NCBI GenBank assembly: GCA_937885165.1
Contig: CAKZZJ010000115.1
Location: 1-8,572, forward strand
Source of the DNA: an uncultured Caryophanales bacterium
Lineage (GTDB): Bacteria > Bacillota_I > Bacilli_A > Acholeplasmatales > Anaeroplasmataceae
Length of the DNA stretch: 8,572 nucleotides
Reading direction: 5' to 3'
Shown: positions 1 through 6,279 of the stretch, in pieces
How positions within the stretch are numbered: position 1 is the stretch's first letter
Layout: the number at the start of each line of letters is the position of its first letter
Notes under the pieces: model-generated
Told to the model about the DNA's origin: nothing
What the model saw: the letters and a program-made list of their open reading frames with translations, nothing else
Databases searched by the model: none
Translations under genes and position numbers: made by a program

Positions 1-312
1 AAATTTCTTTTCTTCTAATATAGAAACAAAATCTGCTAAAATTTCATCTTGAACTTCTAATAAGAACTTTTCTTCATTAAATTCTATTTTGTCAGAAGGT
101 TGGATTTTAGAAATAGTATAATTATTAGATTTAATAATAGTAGAACCATATTTAGACATAAGATTTAAAATTGTTTCTTTAACAAATAATTCAAAATCTT
201 TACAATCTTTTTCTTTGGCTTCTTTCATCGCAACCAATTTTTCAATTTGTTCTGGATCTGGTACGACTACACCATTTTCATCAACTTTGATTAATTGTTT
301 TTCATCAATCAT
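1..312 (-). CDS. Small hypothetical phage protein, 3' end cut by window edge
   Basis: The frame is open from an ATG at 312 to base 1, giving 104 codons with no stop, so the C-terminus lies outside the window. The start is supported by AAAGGAGAG about 7 nt upstream and by promoter P1 behind it. The product is charged and probably helical (many E/K in residues 20-45), followed by a polar segment around residues 60-85 (SNNYTISKIQPSDKIEF). This layout, a coiled helix then a short beta-like stretch then an acidic tail, vaguely recalls small helical proteins of phage replication and recombination modules, but I do not recognise a family. It is the first gene of its own unit. Its SD and start codon can pair with a segment upstream of the -10 box. 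Confidence 0.8.
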   Translation of the reverse strand, partial: MIDEKQLIKVDENGVVVPDPEQIEKLVAMKEAKEKDCKDFELFVKETILNLMSKYGSTIIKSNNYTISKIQPSDKIEFNEEKFLLEVQDEILADFVSILEEKKF

Positions 313-369
313 AATTATCTCTCCTTTATCAATGACAATAATATTATATACTATTTATAAGATAAGTTA
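312..369 (-). promoter_or_regulatory. Possible SD/start-sequestering pairing for the left-edge gene
   Basis: On the minus strand TAACTTATCT (369-360) can pair with AGATAATTA (320-312): nine base pairs with one bulged C, plus a G-U extension at 321/359. The downstream arm covers the 3' part of the SD region and the A of the start ATG. The upstream arm lies between the GTTGGTAT box and the -10 box, so it would be present only in mRNA reading through from the preceding unit. The pairing is AT-rich and of moderate strength; its position matches the other units. Confidence 0.4.
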
Positions 370-377
370 ATACCAAC
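343..377 (-). promoter_or_regulatory. Promoter P1 (GTTGGTAT - 21 nt - TATAAT)
   Basis: The minus strand shows GTTGGTAT (377-370), a 21-nt spacer, then a perfect -10 box TATAAT (348-343). The predicted transcription start is near 336, giving a leader of about 24 nt that carries the SD of the left-edge gene. There is no TTGACA at the usual 17-nt spacing; the GTTGGTAT box sits a few bases further out than a normal -35. Both elements recur with the same spacing at four other unit starts, which is the main support. Confidence 0.75.
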
Positions 378-390
378 TTTTCAAAAATTC

Positions 391-412
391 TATAAATAAT
401 AAATTATTTATA
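391..412. repeat. 22-bp perfect AT-only inverted repeat at end of P2 unit
   Basis: TATAAATAAT (391-400), a 2-nt centre, then the exact reverse complement ATTATTTATA (403-412). It spans the stop codon of the 65-aa gene and sits 14 bp upstream of the GTTGGTAT box of P1. It could be an operator for a dimeric regulator of P1 or a weak end-of-transcript hairpin. A hairpin would have only A-U pairs and a tiny loop, so a strong intrinsic terminator is unlikely. Confidence 0.5.
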
Positions 413-601
413 AATTACTTCATCGTGATGATATAATGATTTTTTGAAAGTAATTTGTCCAAATTTAATTATAAAATTACTCGGATCATTAAATTGTTTA
501 TGAAATTCCTCAAGACTTTTTTCAACATCATCGTAGATTTCAGCAACAAATAATGGTCTAGCTCTTTTTTCAATAAATACTTTTAAGATGGCTTTTTGCA
601 T
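404..601 (-). CDS. Hypothetical 65-aa protein, last gene of P2 unit
   Basis: I start this gene at 601 rather than at the upstream in-frame ATG (625). The 601 start has GGGGAGG about 9 nt upstream, embedded in the last codons of the preceding gene, whereas 625 lies inside that gene with no clear SD. The ATG follows the preceding stop after 1 nt, so translation is probably coupled. The product is a small soluble mixed alpha/beta protein: a basic N-terminal helix (MQKAILKVFIEKRARP), an acidic helix around residues 21-38 and a lysine- and aromatic-rich C-terminus. No family recognised and no membrane segment seen. Confidence 0.75.
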   Translation of the reverse strand: MQKAILKVFIEKRARPLFVAEIYDDVEKSLEEFHKQFNDPSNFIIKFGQITFKKSLYHHDEVIYK

Positions 602-602
602 A

Positions 603-803
603 TTATAATTCCTCCCCGTCTTCATATATAGTATTATTTCTTTTAGTAATTCTAAATATATTAATTCTTTTAAAAAATTCTTTTTTAGATGAGTTTAGAT
701 AACTTTTAAGCTCATGCTTATTACACCATTTAATATAAGTTTCAATATCATAACCTGTCAATTCAAATGGTCTAGAATTTAATTTACTTTTTGTTTGTTT
801 CAT
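603..803 (-). CDS. Hypothetical 66-aa protein, possibly winged-helix-like
   Basis: The start at 803 overlaps the 3' end of the terminase-like gene by 20 nt in another frame and has AGAGG about 13 nt upstream, so the two are probably translationally coupled. The product is basic. Residues 18-50 (YDIETYIKWCNKHELKS, then SSKKEFFKRI) fit a pattern often seen in the C-terminal winged-helix region of P4/D5-type primases: Y-x2-W-C, a basic loop, then S-x-F. The co-transcribed SF3 helicase makes a detached DNA-binding accessory domain conceivable, but this is pattern recognition only and the family link is unproven. Confidence 0.7.
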   Translation of the reverse strand: MKQTKSKLNSRPFELTGYDIETYIKWCNKHELKSYLNSSKKEFFKRINIFRITKRNNTIYEDGEEL

Positions 804-1530
804 TATTTGTTGATACCTCTGTTTCTTTTAACAATTTTTCTAATTCATCATTAGTTAATGTTCTTAAATATGTAATTTCTTCTGGACTTAATAATCCATC
901 TTTATCAATTTTACTAATTAATTCATTTTTCTTTTGTATTATTTTGTCATCTTCATCACTGTTTTCAATGAGCTTTTCAATATCTCTAACATTTAATTTT
1001 TTAATTTCGGCTTCAACTGCAACTACATCTACTACCTCAGGATGCTCCCAAGCTTCCATTTTTAAAGCATTTAGTTCCATTAATAGCCTAACGGCTGTTA
1101 ATTTATCTTTTCCACTTAATCTATCAGCAATAGGAACATTTTCATCAGTTAAAGCTGTCGTAAGATAACCACCTAAAGCATCTAAATCAGCCATTTTAGA
1201 ACAAAATCTTCTAGCATACATTGCTAAATTTATCCTTTTAATCTCCTGTTGAACTGCATATTTTTTATAAATATTTAACGCCTCATTTTCATCAAGTTTC
1301 ATTAACACTGTTCCTACAAATCTTATATTTTTATATTGAACCATGTGCTGAATAAATTCTACATCAATTTCATCTAAATCATATTGTCTTAAAGGATCGA
1401 CTTCTAATGAAAATTGTGGATTAGTATCTAATTCACTTGCAAATTCCTGTTCAATTTGACGCATTTCGCTGACGCTCATATTAGCAGGATTTTTAATTTT
1501 AGATTTCTTTACAATTTGATGTTTAGGCAT
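784..1530 (-). CDS. Possible phage terminase small subunit (DNA-recognition packaging protein)
   Basis: This 248-aa protein starts at ATG 1530, 1 nt after the previous stop, with only a weak SD, suggesting coupling. Residues 58-110 (EFIQHMVQYKNIRFVG, then EIKRINLAMYARRF) fit the helix-turn-helix region typical of terminase small subunits, where a phrase like 'F-V-x-Y-x-x-x-x-N' precedes the recognition helix. Residues 118-157 include LGGYLTTALTDE and DRLSGKDKLTAVRLL, resembling the 'DRLKA-LL' helix that follows in such proteins. The C-terminal 75 residues are highly charged, as expected for an oligomerisation or large-subunit contact region. If correct, it would bind the packaging site, and a large terminase gene might lie further left. 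Alternatives are another HTH DNA-binding phage protein or a replication accessory factor. The ORF is certain, the function tentative. Confidence 0.6.
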   Translation of the reverse strand: MPKHQIVKKSKIKNPANMSVSEMRQIEQEFASELDTNPQFSLEVDPLRQYDLDEIDVEFIQHMVQYKNIRFVGTVLMKLDENEALNIYKKYAVQQEIKRINLAMYARRFCSKMADLDALGGYLTTALTDENVPIADRLSGKDKLTAVRLLMELNALKMEAWEHPEVVDVVAVEAEIKKLNVRDIEKLIENSDEDDKIIQKKNELISKIDKDGLLSPEEITYLRTLTNDELEKLLKETEVSTNNETNKK

Positions 1531-1531
1531 A

Positions 1532-1750
1532 TTACTTTAAAATCCAATCTTCTTCAAATTTATCAACATAAACATAACCTGCATCACTTGGTCCTGAACC
1601 ATAAGCTAATACAAATTTATTATATTGAATTATATAAGTTAAACTAATAAAACCAGGAGTTTCAACGAATTGTCCATCTTTTTTAACTTTAATTCCATTA
1701 GTTAATGCTAATTTTACTATATCATTATTAATTCCAAATAAATTTTCCAT
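1532..1750 (-). CDS. Hypothetical 72-aa protein
   Basis: It starts at ATG 1750, 4 nt after the stop of the SF3 helicase gene, with only a modest SD-like TAGGTTAG, and ends 1 nt before the terminase-like gene. The product looks beta-rich: a short N-terminal helix (residues 5-18), then alternating hydrophobic strands (FISLTYIIQY, KFVLAYG, GYVYVDKF) and an acidic end. It could be a small single-domain fold. No catalytic motif, signal peptide or membrane segment is visible and I do not recognise the family. Tight packing between two larger genes supports it being real. Confidence 0.75.
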   Translation of the reverse strand: MENLFGINNDIVKLALTNGIKVKKDGQFVETPGFISLTYIIQYNKFVLAYGSGPSDAGYVYVDKFEEDWILK

Positions 1751-1754
1751 AATT

Positions 1755-3494
1755 CTAACCTACCACTTTAATTCTGTTGTTCCTGAAAGTAATTTTAACA
1801 TAAGGTTTATTACCTGTTAAATTCATATATTGTGTAATATTATATGTTTTCTTAAAAGTTTGTGTAAATGCACGAGGTATAGTTAAATCTCCTATTAATT
1901 CTTGAATATGTCTTACACTCATATAAACATCGTGTTCAACGAAATAATTTAAGAATAAATCATTTCCTTCTTTATCTTTAATGAACTTTTCTATAAATTC
2001 ATCATAATTATTAATACCATATTCTTTAATTGTATCTGACATATATAATGCTTTTCTATTAAAATCATAAAACATAGATTTACCTGCTTCTCTATTTTTA
2101 GGATAATTAAACCATTGAGCAAGTCTTTCTTGTGTAATCGTTTCAACCTTTTCTCTTAAATCAAAGTCAATATCTGTATATTGTAATGTCCAATCATTAG
2201 ATGTAAATTCAAATTGTTTTGTATAATTATTTGTGGCCAATTTAATCCCATACATCGCAAAATATATAAACATTATTGTATTACTAATATCACCTTTGAT
2301 TTCGTGTAAATCATTAGAGAATGTTGTATCATAGTAATCGCCTAATTGTAGGAATTTCTTCTTTGAATCCCACTTATAATAAATTTCAAAAATATTAATT
2401 CTTCTTCTAAATCCTTGCGTAGTATCAGAGAACTTTAATTTATCTTGATCATTTGCAGCCCATATATGTCTACAATTGATAACTGAACTATGTCTTTCTT
2501 CACCTTTATGTTCTACCATTTGATACATTGAACCAGTATATTGTTTAATATTTTTAGATTTAATTAATGTTTCTGCTTCTGTTTCAAAGAAGAAATTATG
2601 TGAATGATTTTCTAATACACCAGATACAAATTTATCTTCTTCTATTGATTTCATATCAATATTTGCAGGAGCAGGTCTAACTCTTGATGTAAAACAGCCA
2701 TCGAATAATGAGTTTTTACCATTTCCTCCAGAACCGACAAGGATTTCAAAGGTTTGAGTAAATGATTGTAAACAAACAAATCCTAAGATTTCACAGAAGT
2801 GTTCAAATTTCTTCATAGAAAATTCATGATTTATATCATGACATATATTATACATTAATTCAAAACAATAATTCTTTTGTTCTTTATCTAATTCTTTTAT
2901 TAATTCTATAAAATCTGCTAAAGGATAAGTATTAATATCAAATGGCAGTGGTTCAAAATTAATATCTATATGCCATTGAATAATATATTGTTGGTCATAC
3001 ATATAGATACAGTTTTTATTTTTAACCATTTGAATTTTAGTATAATCAAATAATTTTTTATTATTTCTAAAATCCCAGACACAATTTCTAAAAGCGACAC
3101 ACCCATCTGGTAAGAACCTAACATGTTCACATTCTGCATCTTCATTAAAACTTACTCTAATAAGAACTGTTTTCAGATTTGTCGTAAATGATTTAATAAT
3201 CTTATCAATTTTGTCTTGAGATTCATCTGTTGCCTTTGGAAAATATTTATTTCTTAATAGCGCATAAAGATTATCTACAAGGATTTCTTTAGCTGTATCT
3301 TTTGAACAAAAGCTAAAATTAATTTGATCGAATCTTTTAGCCAAATAAGAATCTTCATGAACATAGACTTGACATTCTTTTGCTAATATAGGCCACCAAT
3401 CTACCATCGCAAATTGGTCATACATATTATTAGTAATACCATCAGCTATATTATTTAATTTATTTTTAATACTTTCTTTTGATACTTCTGGCAT
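1755..3494 (-). CDS. SF3 (D5/P4-type) replicative DNA helicase
   Basis: This 579-aa protein has the SF3 AAA+ core. Walker A is GSGGNGKNS at residues 254-262. The Walker B region is NFFFETEAE at 300-308, with Glu304/Glu306. The B' segment around 315-335 (IKQYTGS, then EHKGEERHS) is typical of D5-like helicases. Sensor 1/motif C is HIWAANDQDKLKF (343-355, Asn348), followed by the arginine-finger segment GFRRRINIFE (361-370). The first ~230 residues would correspond to a D5_N-type region. At 579 aa it is shorter than P4-type primase-helicases of roughly 750 aa, and no primase catalytic centre is apparent, so it is probably a helicase whose primase is encoded elsewhere. It would form a hexamer that unwinds phage DNA. 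The start at 3494 has AAGGAGA 6-7 nt upstream. It leads the P2 unit, and its SD can be masked in read-through mRNA. Confidence 0.93.
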   Translation of the reverse strand: MPEVSKESIKNKLNNIADGITNNMYDQFAMVDWWPILAKECQVYVHEDSYLAKRFDQINFSFCSKDTAKEILVDNLYALLRNKYFPKATDESQDKIDKIIKSFTTNLKTVLIRVSFNEDAECEHVRFLPDGCVAFRNCVWDFRNNKKLFDYTKIQMVKNKNCIYMYDQQYIIQWHIDINFEPLPFDINTYPLADFIELIKELDKEQKNYCFELMYNICHDINHEFSMKKFEHFCEILGFVCLQSFTQTFEILVGSGGNGKNSLFDGCFTSRVRPAPANIDMKSIEEDKFVSGVLENHSHNFFFETEAETLIKSKNIKQYTGSMYQMVEHKGEERHSSVINCRHIWAANDQDKLKFSDTTQGFRRRINIFEIYYKWDSKKKFLQLGDYYDTTFSNDLHEIKGDISNTIMFIYFAMYGIKLATNNYTKQFEFTSNDWTLQYTDIDFDLREKVETITQERLAQWFNYPKNREAGKSMFYDFNRKALYMSDTIKEYGINNYDEFIEKFIKDKEGNDLFLNYFVEHDVYMSVRHIQELIGDLTIPRAFTQTFKKTYNITQYMNLTGNKPYVKITFRNNRIKVVG

Positions 3495-3496
3495 CT

Positions 3497-3566
3497 GTAT
3501 CTCCTTAAATTATCTCTCCATAATTTTCATTTAATATTTTATTACATTTTTCAAGAAAGAAAATAC
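3497..3566 (-). promoter_or_regulatory. Possible SD-sequestering pairing for the SF3 helicase gene
   Basis: In RNA sense, GUAUUUUCUU (3566-3557) can pair with AAGGAGAUAC (3506-3497): ten consecutive pairs, two of them G-U. The downstream arm holds the whole SD of the helicase gene. The upstream arm begins inside the conserved GTTGGTAT box and lies entirely upstream of the -10 box. It would exist only in transcripts reading through from the SNF2 unit, not in those started at P2. The same region also has AGAAAGAAA (3554-3562) facing TTTCTTTCT (3584-3592), an alternative 9-bp stem. Confidence 0.45.
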
Positions 3567-3570
3567 CAAC
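3536..3570 (-). promoter_or_regulatory. Promoter P2 (GTTGGTAT - 21 nt - TAAAAT)
   Basis: The minus strand has GTTGGTAT (3570-3563), a 21-nt spacer and a -10-like TAAAAT (3541-3536). The predicted start is near 3530, giving a leader of about 36 nt before the SF3 helicase gene. It lies in the 179-bp gap after the SNF2-like gene. A small AGAAAT/ATTTCT dyad (3576-3588) sits 5 bp upstream of the conserved box. The rest of the gap (3593-3673) is AT-rich with no recognisable element. Confidence 0.7.
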
Positions 3571-3673
3571 TTTTTAGAAATTATTTCTTTCTGTAAATTT
3601 AATATAATTTTATATTTTATAATTTAACTTATTTGTCATGGTATTAATATTATATATTAACTCGTCATAAAAT

Positions 3674-5254
3674 TTAACTATTTTCTAATAATTGCTGAAT
3701 TCGCTTTAAATCCGCTTCAAACAATTCTTTATTATATTCTTTTGATTCCTTTAAAGATTCCATCATATTATGATCTAACCAGTTATTTTCATAAAATACA
3801 TGATAAATAACCGTTTCTTTTTGACCAATTCTATGAACTCTTTTAATACCTTGTTCATAATCCTTAAATAACGGGACACTAAACAAAATACATTTATTAT
3901 ATAATTGCCAATTAGCACCGGTAGAACCGGATGCATAGTTAGCAATAATAATATTCTTTTTATTAACTAATCTTTCGCCTTCGCTTTGTTTAGCATATTT
4001 ATTATAGAATATTTCGGATTTCATTTCGCCGCAATAAACATCTATGTTATAACCTAATTTTTCACATACATCATAGATCTCAAGCAATTCTGGCGTATAG
4101 TTATAGAATAATACATAATTATCAGGATTATCTTCCAGCAATTCTTTTAATTTATCTAATCTATTTCTATTAAACCACACTGCATATTCTGCATTACCTT
4201 GAAAACCAATAGATAATTGTCGAGCTCTCATCCAGAATGTAGAAATAGTTTCAGCTAACCATTGTTCATCAGGAAAAGCTATATTTCTATAATATGGATT
4301 ATTAACTTTGCCATCTCTAGGAGCTTCATCTAATTGATATTTAGTTCCTCTTTTATTTAATTCTACTTGAATATAACTATTTTTAAGTTTTTCTGCTGTA
4401 TATAATATCATTTCTTTACTTTGATCTAGAACATGGTATTGGAATACTTGTGATGGTAATTTAATGACATCAGTCGATTTAATAGTTAATGCAAATTGAT
4501 GAACTAAATCATATAATTTATCTACATTTTTATAAGCAACAATTGGTTGTTGCCAACCTAATAAACCCGGAATATCTCCTTTAACGCAAAATGCGTCTAC
4601 AAATAATGATTTATTACCTTCCCAACCTAATAATTTTAATTGTGAATATAAATCAATAAAACCTTGTGTAAACGGAGTTCCTGTTAATAAATAGAGATAT
4701 ACATCAGGCGTAATCATAGACAAGTTTCTCATAATTCTTTGAATAGCTTTTGTTTGTAATGAATCTAATTCTTTAATTTTATGACTTTCGTCAATGATAA
4801 CGCATACGCGTTGTCCTTTACAACTTTTAATAAATTCTTCTACATTACCTTTTAATTGTAATTTTTTGACTTTTTTACCCATTACAATCTCAGTTAATCC
4901 GTGTTCATATAAACTCTCATAATTAACTAAATATATATCATTTGAATTTTGTTGTAAAGTTATTTGCCACTTTTTGGCACCTTCACTTATAAAAGAAAAT
5001 TGTTTGCTGTATAAATTATATTGTTTTGACATAGATTTAGCCCACCAGAAAAATGAACCATCTACATCTTCTGTTTCTCTAACCTTTTTATCTATACTAA
5101 CAATTAATATTTTATTACAAGAGTGTCTTTCGGCAAAAGCTAAAGAAATTGGGCTCTTTCCTAATCCGCAATCTAACCATACCCCCAATTTTTTTCTATT
5201 TTGGAATTTATCTATTATTAATTTTTGCCAATCGAATAATTTATCATATAACAT
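3674..5254 (-). CDS. SNF2-like superfamily 2 DNA helicase/translocase
   Basis: This 526-aa protein carries the SF2 motifs in order. Motif I is DCGLGKS (residues 28-34), preceded by a Q-like segment FDWQ (7-10). Motif II is VIIDESHK (152-159, DESH box). Motif III is LLTGTPF (189-195). Motif V is NYASGSTGANWQ (439-450). Motif VI is QGIKRVHRIGQ (468-478); its RxHRIGQ form is characteristic of the SNF2 branch. The length fits compact phage SNF2 helicases and there is no extra nuclease or targeting domain. Such proteins are common in phage replication and recombination modules, where they translocate on DNA and may remodel forks or displace bound proteins. The start at 5254 follows the preceding stop by 1 nt with only a weak AGAAAG, implying translational coupling. 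It ends the P3 unit. Confidence 0.93.
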   Translation of the reverse strand: MLYDKLFDWQKLIIDKFQNRKKLGVWLDCGLGKSPISLAFAERHSCNKILIVSIDKKVRETEDVDGSFFWWAKSMSKQYNLYSKQFSFISEGAKKWQITLQQNSNDIYLVNYESLYEHGLTEIVMGKKVKKLQLKGNVEEFIKSCKGQRVCVIIDESHKIKELDSLQTKAIQRIMRNLSMITPDVYLYLLTGTPFTQGFIDLYSQLKLLGWEGNKSLFVDAFCVKGDIPGLLGWQQPIVAYKNVDKLYDLVHQFALTIKSTDVIKLPSQVFQYHVLDQSKEMILYTAEKLKNSYIQVELNKRGTKYQLDEAPRDGKVNNPYYRNIAFPDEQWLAETISTFWMRARQLSIGFQGNAEYAVWFNRNRLDKLKELLEDNPDNYVLFYNYTPELLEIYDVCEKLGYNIDVYCGEMKSEIFYNKYAKQSEGERLVNKKNIIIANYASGSTGANWQLYNKCILFSVPLFKDYEQGIKRVHRIGQKETVIYHVFYENNWLDHNMMESLKESKEYNKELFEADLKRIQQLLENS

Positions 5255-5255
5255 A

Positions 5256-5756
5256 TTATTTTATAAATCTTTCTATAATTTCTTTAAAAGTCGCTTTATT
5301 AGCATTATTTTCAATTGATATAATTTTTAATAATTCGTGGGACATAGAATTATATTCTAAAAGTATATCATTTAATATTCTATCATTTACTTCATTTGAA
5401 ATATCTTTAAATCCATCTAAATTAAATTTAGCCATAAAAGCTTTAATATCATTAATAGAATTTAATTCACCTTTGAAAAAATTTTCATTTAACCATTCTG
5501 AGCTTAATTTTCTTGAATCTGGTTTTACTTCAATATTATTAACATATATTAAAATATTTAATAATGTATTTAGCCAAGCATTAAAATCATTAGTCGAATT
5601 TTTATATAAAACGCATTTTAAATAATGTTCAGCAAAAGGCTCTGTTTGAGAAATAATATCTTTTTTAGCTTTACTTAATTCTTTAGCCATATCTTTAGCT
5701 TTAATTTCATAAATTATTTTAATATTTCTTTTTTTATCTTTAATTATTTTACTCAT
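5256..5756 (-). CDS. Hypothetical 166-aa helical protein next to the SNF2-like helicase
   Basis: The ATG at 5756 overlaps the TGA of the preceding gene (ATGA junction) with AGAGG 12 nt upstream, and the stop lies 1 nt before the SNF2-like gene, so it is sandwiched in a coupled trio. The product looks all-alpha: a lysine-rich N-terminus (1-33), then EHYLKCVLYK (43-52) and NAWLNTLLNILIYV (59-72), followed by charged helices to a basic end. The 'HYLK ... W' arrangement faintly recalls DUF29-type proteins but I would not assign it. Its position suggests a partner of the SNF2-like helicase or another replication accessory. No catalytic motif or membrane segment is evident. Confidence 0.8.
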   Translation of the reverse strand: MSKIIKDKKRNIKIIYEIKAKDMAKELSKAKKDIISQTEPFAEHYLKCVLYKNSTNDFNAWLNTLLNILIYVNNIEVKPDSRKLSSEWLNENFFKGELNSINDIKAFMAKFNLDGFKDISNEVNDRILNDILLEYNSMSHELLKIISIENNANKATFKEIIERFIK

Positions 5757-6013
5757 TTATTAAACCTCTTTTTGTTACTAACCAAATATATTCTAATTGA
5801 ACCTTTATATGATTGGTTAGATCTTTTCTTACCACCAAAAACAGAGTGTGTAATATCGATATTTGTAAATGGTTTGTTTTTAACTTCATAACCTTTAACT
5901 TCCATTTCATCTGTATTACCACTCGGAATTTCTGTAAATGGTATGCTATCAGGATAGCCCATTTCAATAAACATATAACCTTTGTATTTTGCTTTTAATT
6001 CTTTAACTTTCAT
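5753..6013 (-). CDS. Hypothetical 86-aa protein, first gene of P3 unit
   Basis: The start at 6013 has an excellent SD (AGGAAGG, 5-6 nt spacing); the stop TGA at 5755-5753 overlaps the next ATG. The N-terminal phrase VKELKAKYKGYMFIEMG (3-19) looks like a helix followed by a strand. The middle is polar (IPSGNTDEMEVKGYEV) and the end is very basic (GGKKRSNQSYKGSIRIYLVSNKKRF). A small alpha/beta fold with possible nucleic-acid contact is plausible, but I do not recognise it. The overlapping 72-aa frame at 5749-5967 lacks an SD and is a shadow. Translation is probably controlled by the stem that covers its start codon. Confidence 0.82.
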   Translation of the reverse strand: MKVKELKAKYKGYMFIEMGYPDSIPFTEIPSGNTDEMEVKGYEVKNKPFTNIDITHSVFGGKKRSNQSYKGSIRIYLVSNKKRFNK

Positions 6014-6060
6014 AAACCTTCCTTTTATTATAGTTATATTTTATATTAAAAAGGTTTATG
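6011..6060 (-). promoter_or_regulatory. Start-codon-sequestering hairpin of the 86-aa gene
   Basis: A perfect 10-bp inverted repeat: on the minus strand CATAAACCTT (6060-6051), a 30-nt loop, then AAGGTTTATG (6020-6011). The downstream arm contains half of the SD and the whole ATG of the 86-aa gene. The upstream arm lies between the GTAGGTAT box and the -10 box of P3, so RNA started at P3 cannot contain it, whereas read-through RNA from the 52-aa gene would. This arrangement resembles the hairpins that block translation of T4 e and soc from early read-through mRNA. Confidence 0.7.
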
Positions 6061-6073
6061 GTAATATACCTAC
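6038..6073 (-). promoter_or_regulatory. Promoter P3 (GTAGGTAT - 22 nt - TAAAAT)
   Basis: The minus strand has GTAGGTAT (6073-6066), 22 nt, then TAAAAT (6043-6038); an overlapping TATAAA (6045-6040) is an alternative -10. The predicted start is near 6031, giving a leader of about 18 nt just long enough for the SD of the 86-aa gene. A small TTTC/GAAA dyad (6074-6083) abuts the box upstream. It lies immediately after the 52-aa gene. Confidence 0.7.
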
Positions 6074-6087
6074 TTTCAAGAAAAAGC

Positions 6088-6246
6088 TTATGCCTTCACA
6101 TAAACTTTGAATTCTTGAACTAATTTTTCTCCAGGATAGTGCACAGGTTTTACTTCTGCAAATATTGTATATGAACACATATAATGATACCCTTGTCCAT
6201 TGTCTAAAGGATATTCATATCTTTTAAATTTCTTTAGAATTAACAT
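6088..6246 (-). CDS. Hypothetical 52-aa protein in a single-gene unit
   Basis: This short ORF runs from ATG 6246 to TAA 6090-6088. It is supported by AGGAGAG 8-11 nt upstream, its own promoter P4, and placement between two other promoter-linked units. The product is basic and aromatic-rich: MLILKKFKRYEY, a GQGYHYMCSYTIFAEV stretch that looks like beta strands, then VHYPGEKLVQEF, ending KVYVKA. It has no membrane segment or signal peptide. I do not recognise the family. Because it is transcribed alone behind a dedicated promoter and an SD-masking hairpin, its dose is probably tightly controlled. Confidence 0.7.
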   Translation of the reverse strand: MLILKKFKRYEYPLDNGQGYHYMCSYTIFAEVKPVHYPGEKLVQEFKVYVKA

Positions 6247-6253
6247 AAAATAA

Positions 6254-6279
6254 AATCTCTCCTGTTTTCAAGAGAGATT
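6254..6279 (-). promoter_or_regulatory. SD-sequestering hairpin of the 52-aa gene
   Basis: A perfect 8-bp stem: on the minus strand AATCTCTC (6279-6272), a 10-nt loop, then GAGAGATT (6261-6254). The downstream arm contains the GAGAG part of the SD. The upstream arm overlaps the end of the -10 box; a purine start near 6269 or 6268 would exclude it from P4 transcripts but keep it in read-through mRNA from the 572-aa gene. If the alternative upstream -10 (6287-6282) is used, part of the arm could be transcribed. Confidence 0.65.

Noticed and set aside
602..625. Upstream ATG at 625 as start of the 65-aa gene
   Set aside because: The inner ATG at 601 has GGGGAGG at good spacing and a 1-nt junction with the previous stop; the 625 start has neither.
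791..1168. 125-aa plus-strand frame opposite the terminase-like gene
   Set aside because: It is serine/phenylalanine/leucine-rich as expected from the complement of an AT-rich coding strand, with no SD, and antisense to a well-supported gene.
3510..3530. Six-codon mini-ORF upstream of the SF3 helicase gene
   Set aside because: It lacks an SD, and such short frames are frequent by chance in AT-rich leaders, although it could be near-leaderless on P2 transcripts.
3554..3592. AGAAAGAAA/TTTCTTTCT stem around the P2 box as an intrinsic terminator of the SNF2 gene
   Set aside because: It is weak (two G-C pairs) with a long loop and no clean U-tract; kept only as an alternative structure.
4974..5625. 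Two plus-strand frames (4974-5318 and 5149-5625) opposite the SNF2-like and 166-aa genes
   Set aside because: They overlap each other and clear minus-strand genes, lack ribosome sites, and show the low-complexity hydrophobic composition of antisense shadows.
5749..5967. 72-aa minus-strand frame overlapping the 86-aa gene
   Set aside because: It has no SD, overlaps almost entirely a gene with a strong SD and coupled junction, and its composition looks like an out-of-frame translation.
5813..5998. 61-aa plus-strand frame opposite the 86-aa gene
   Set aside because: Antisense shadow without an SD and with unusual Cys/Phe/Ile content.
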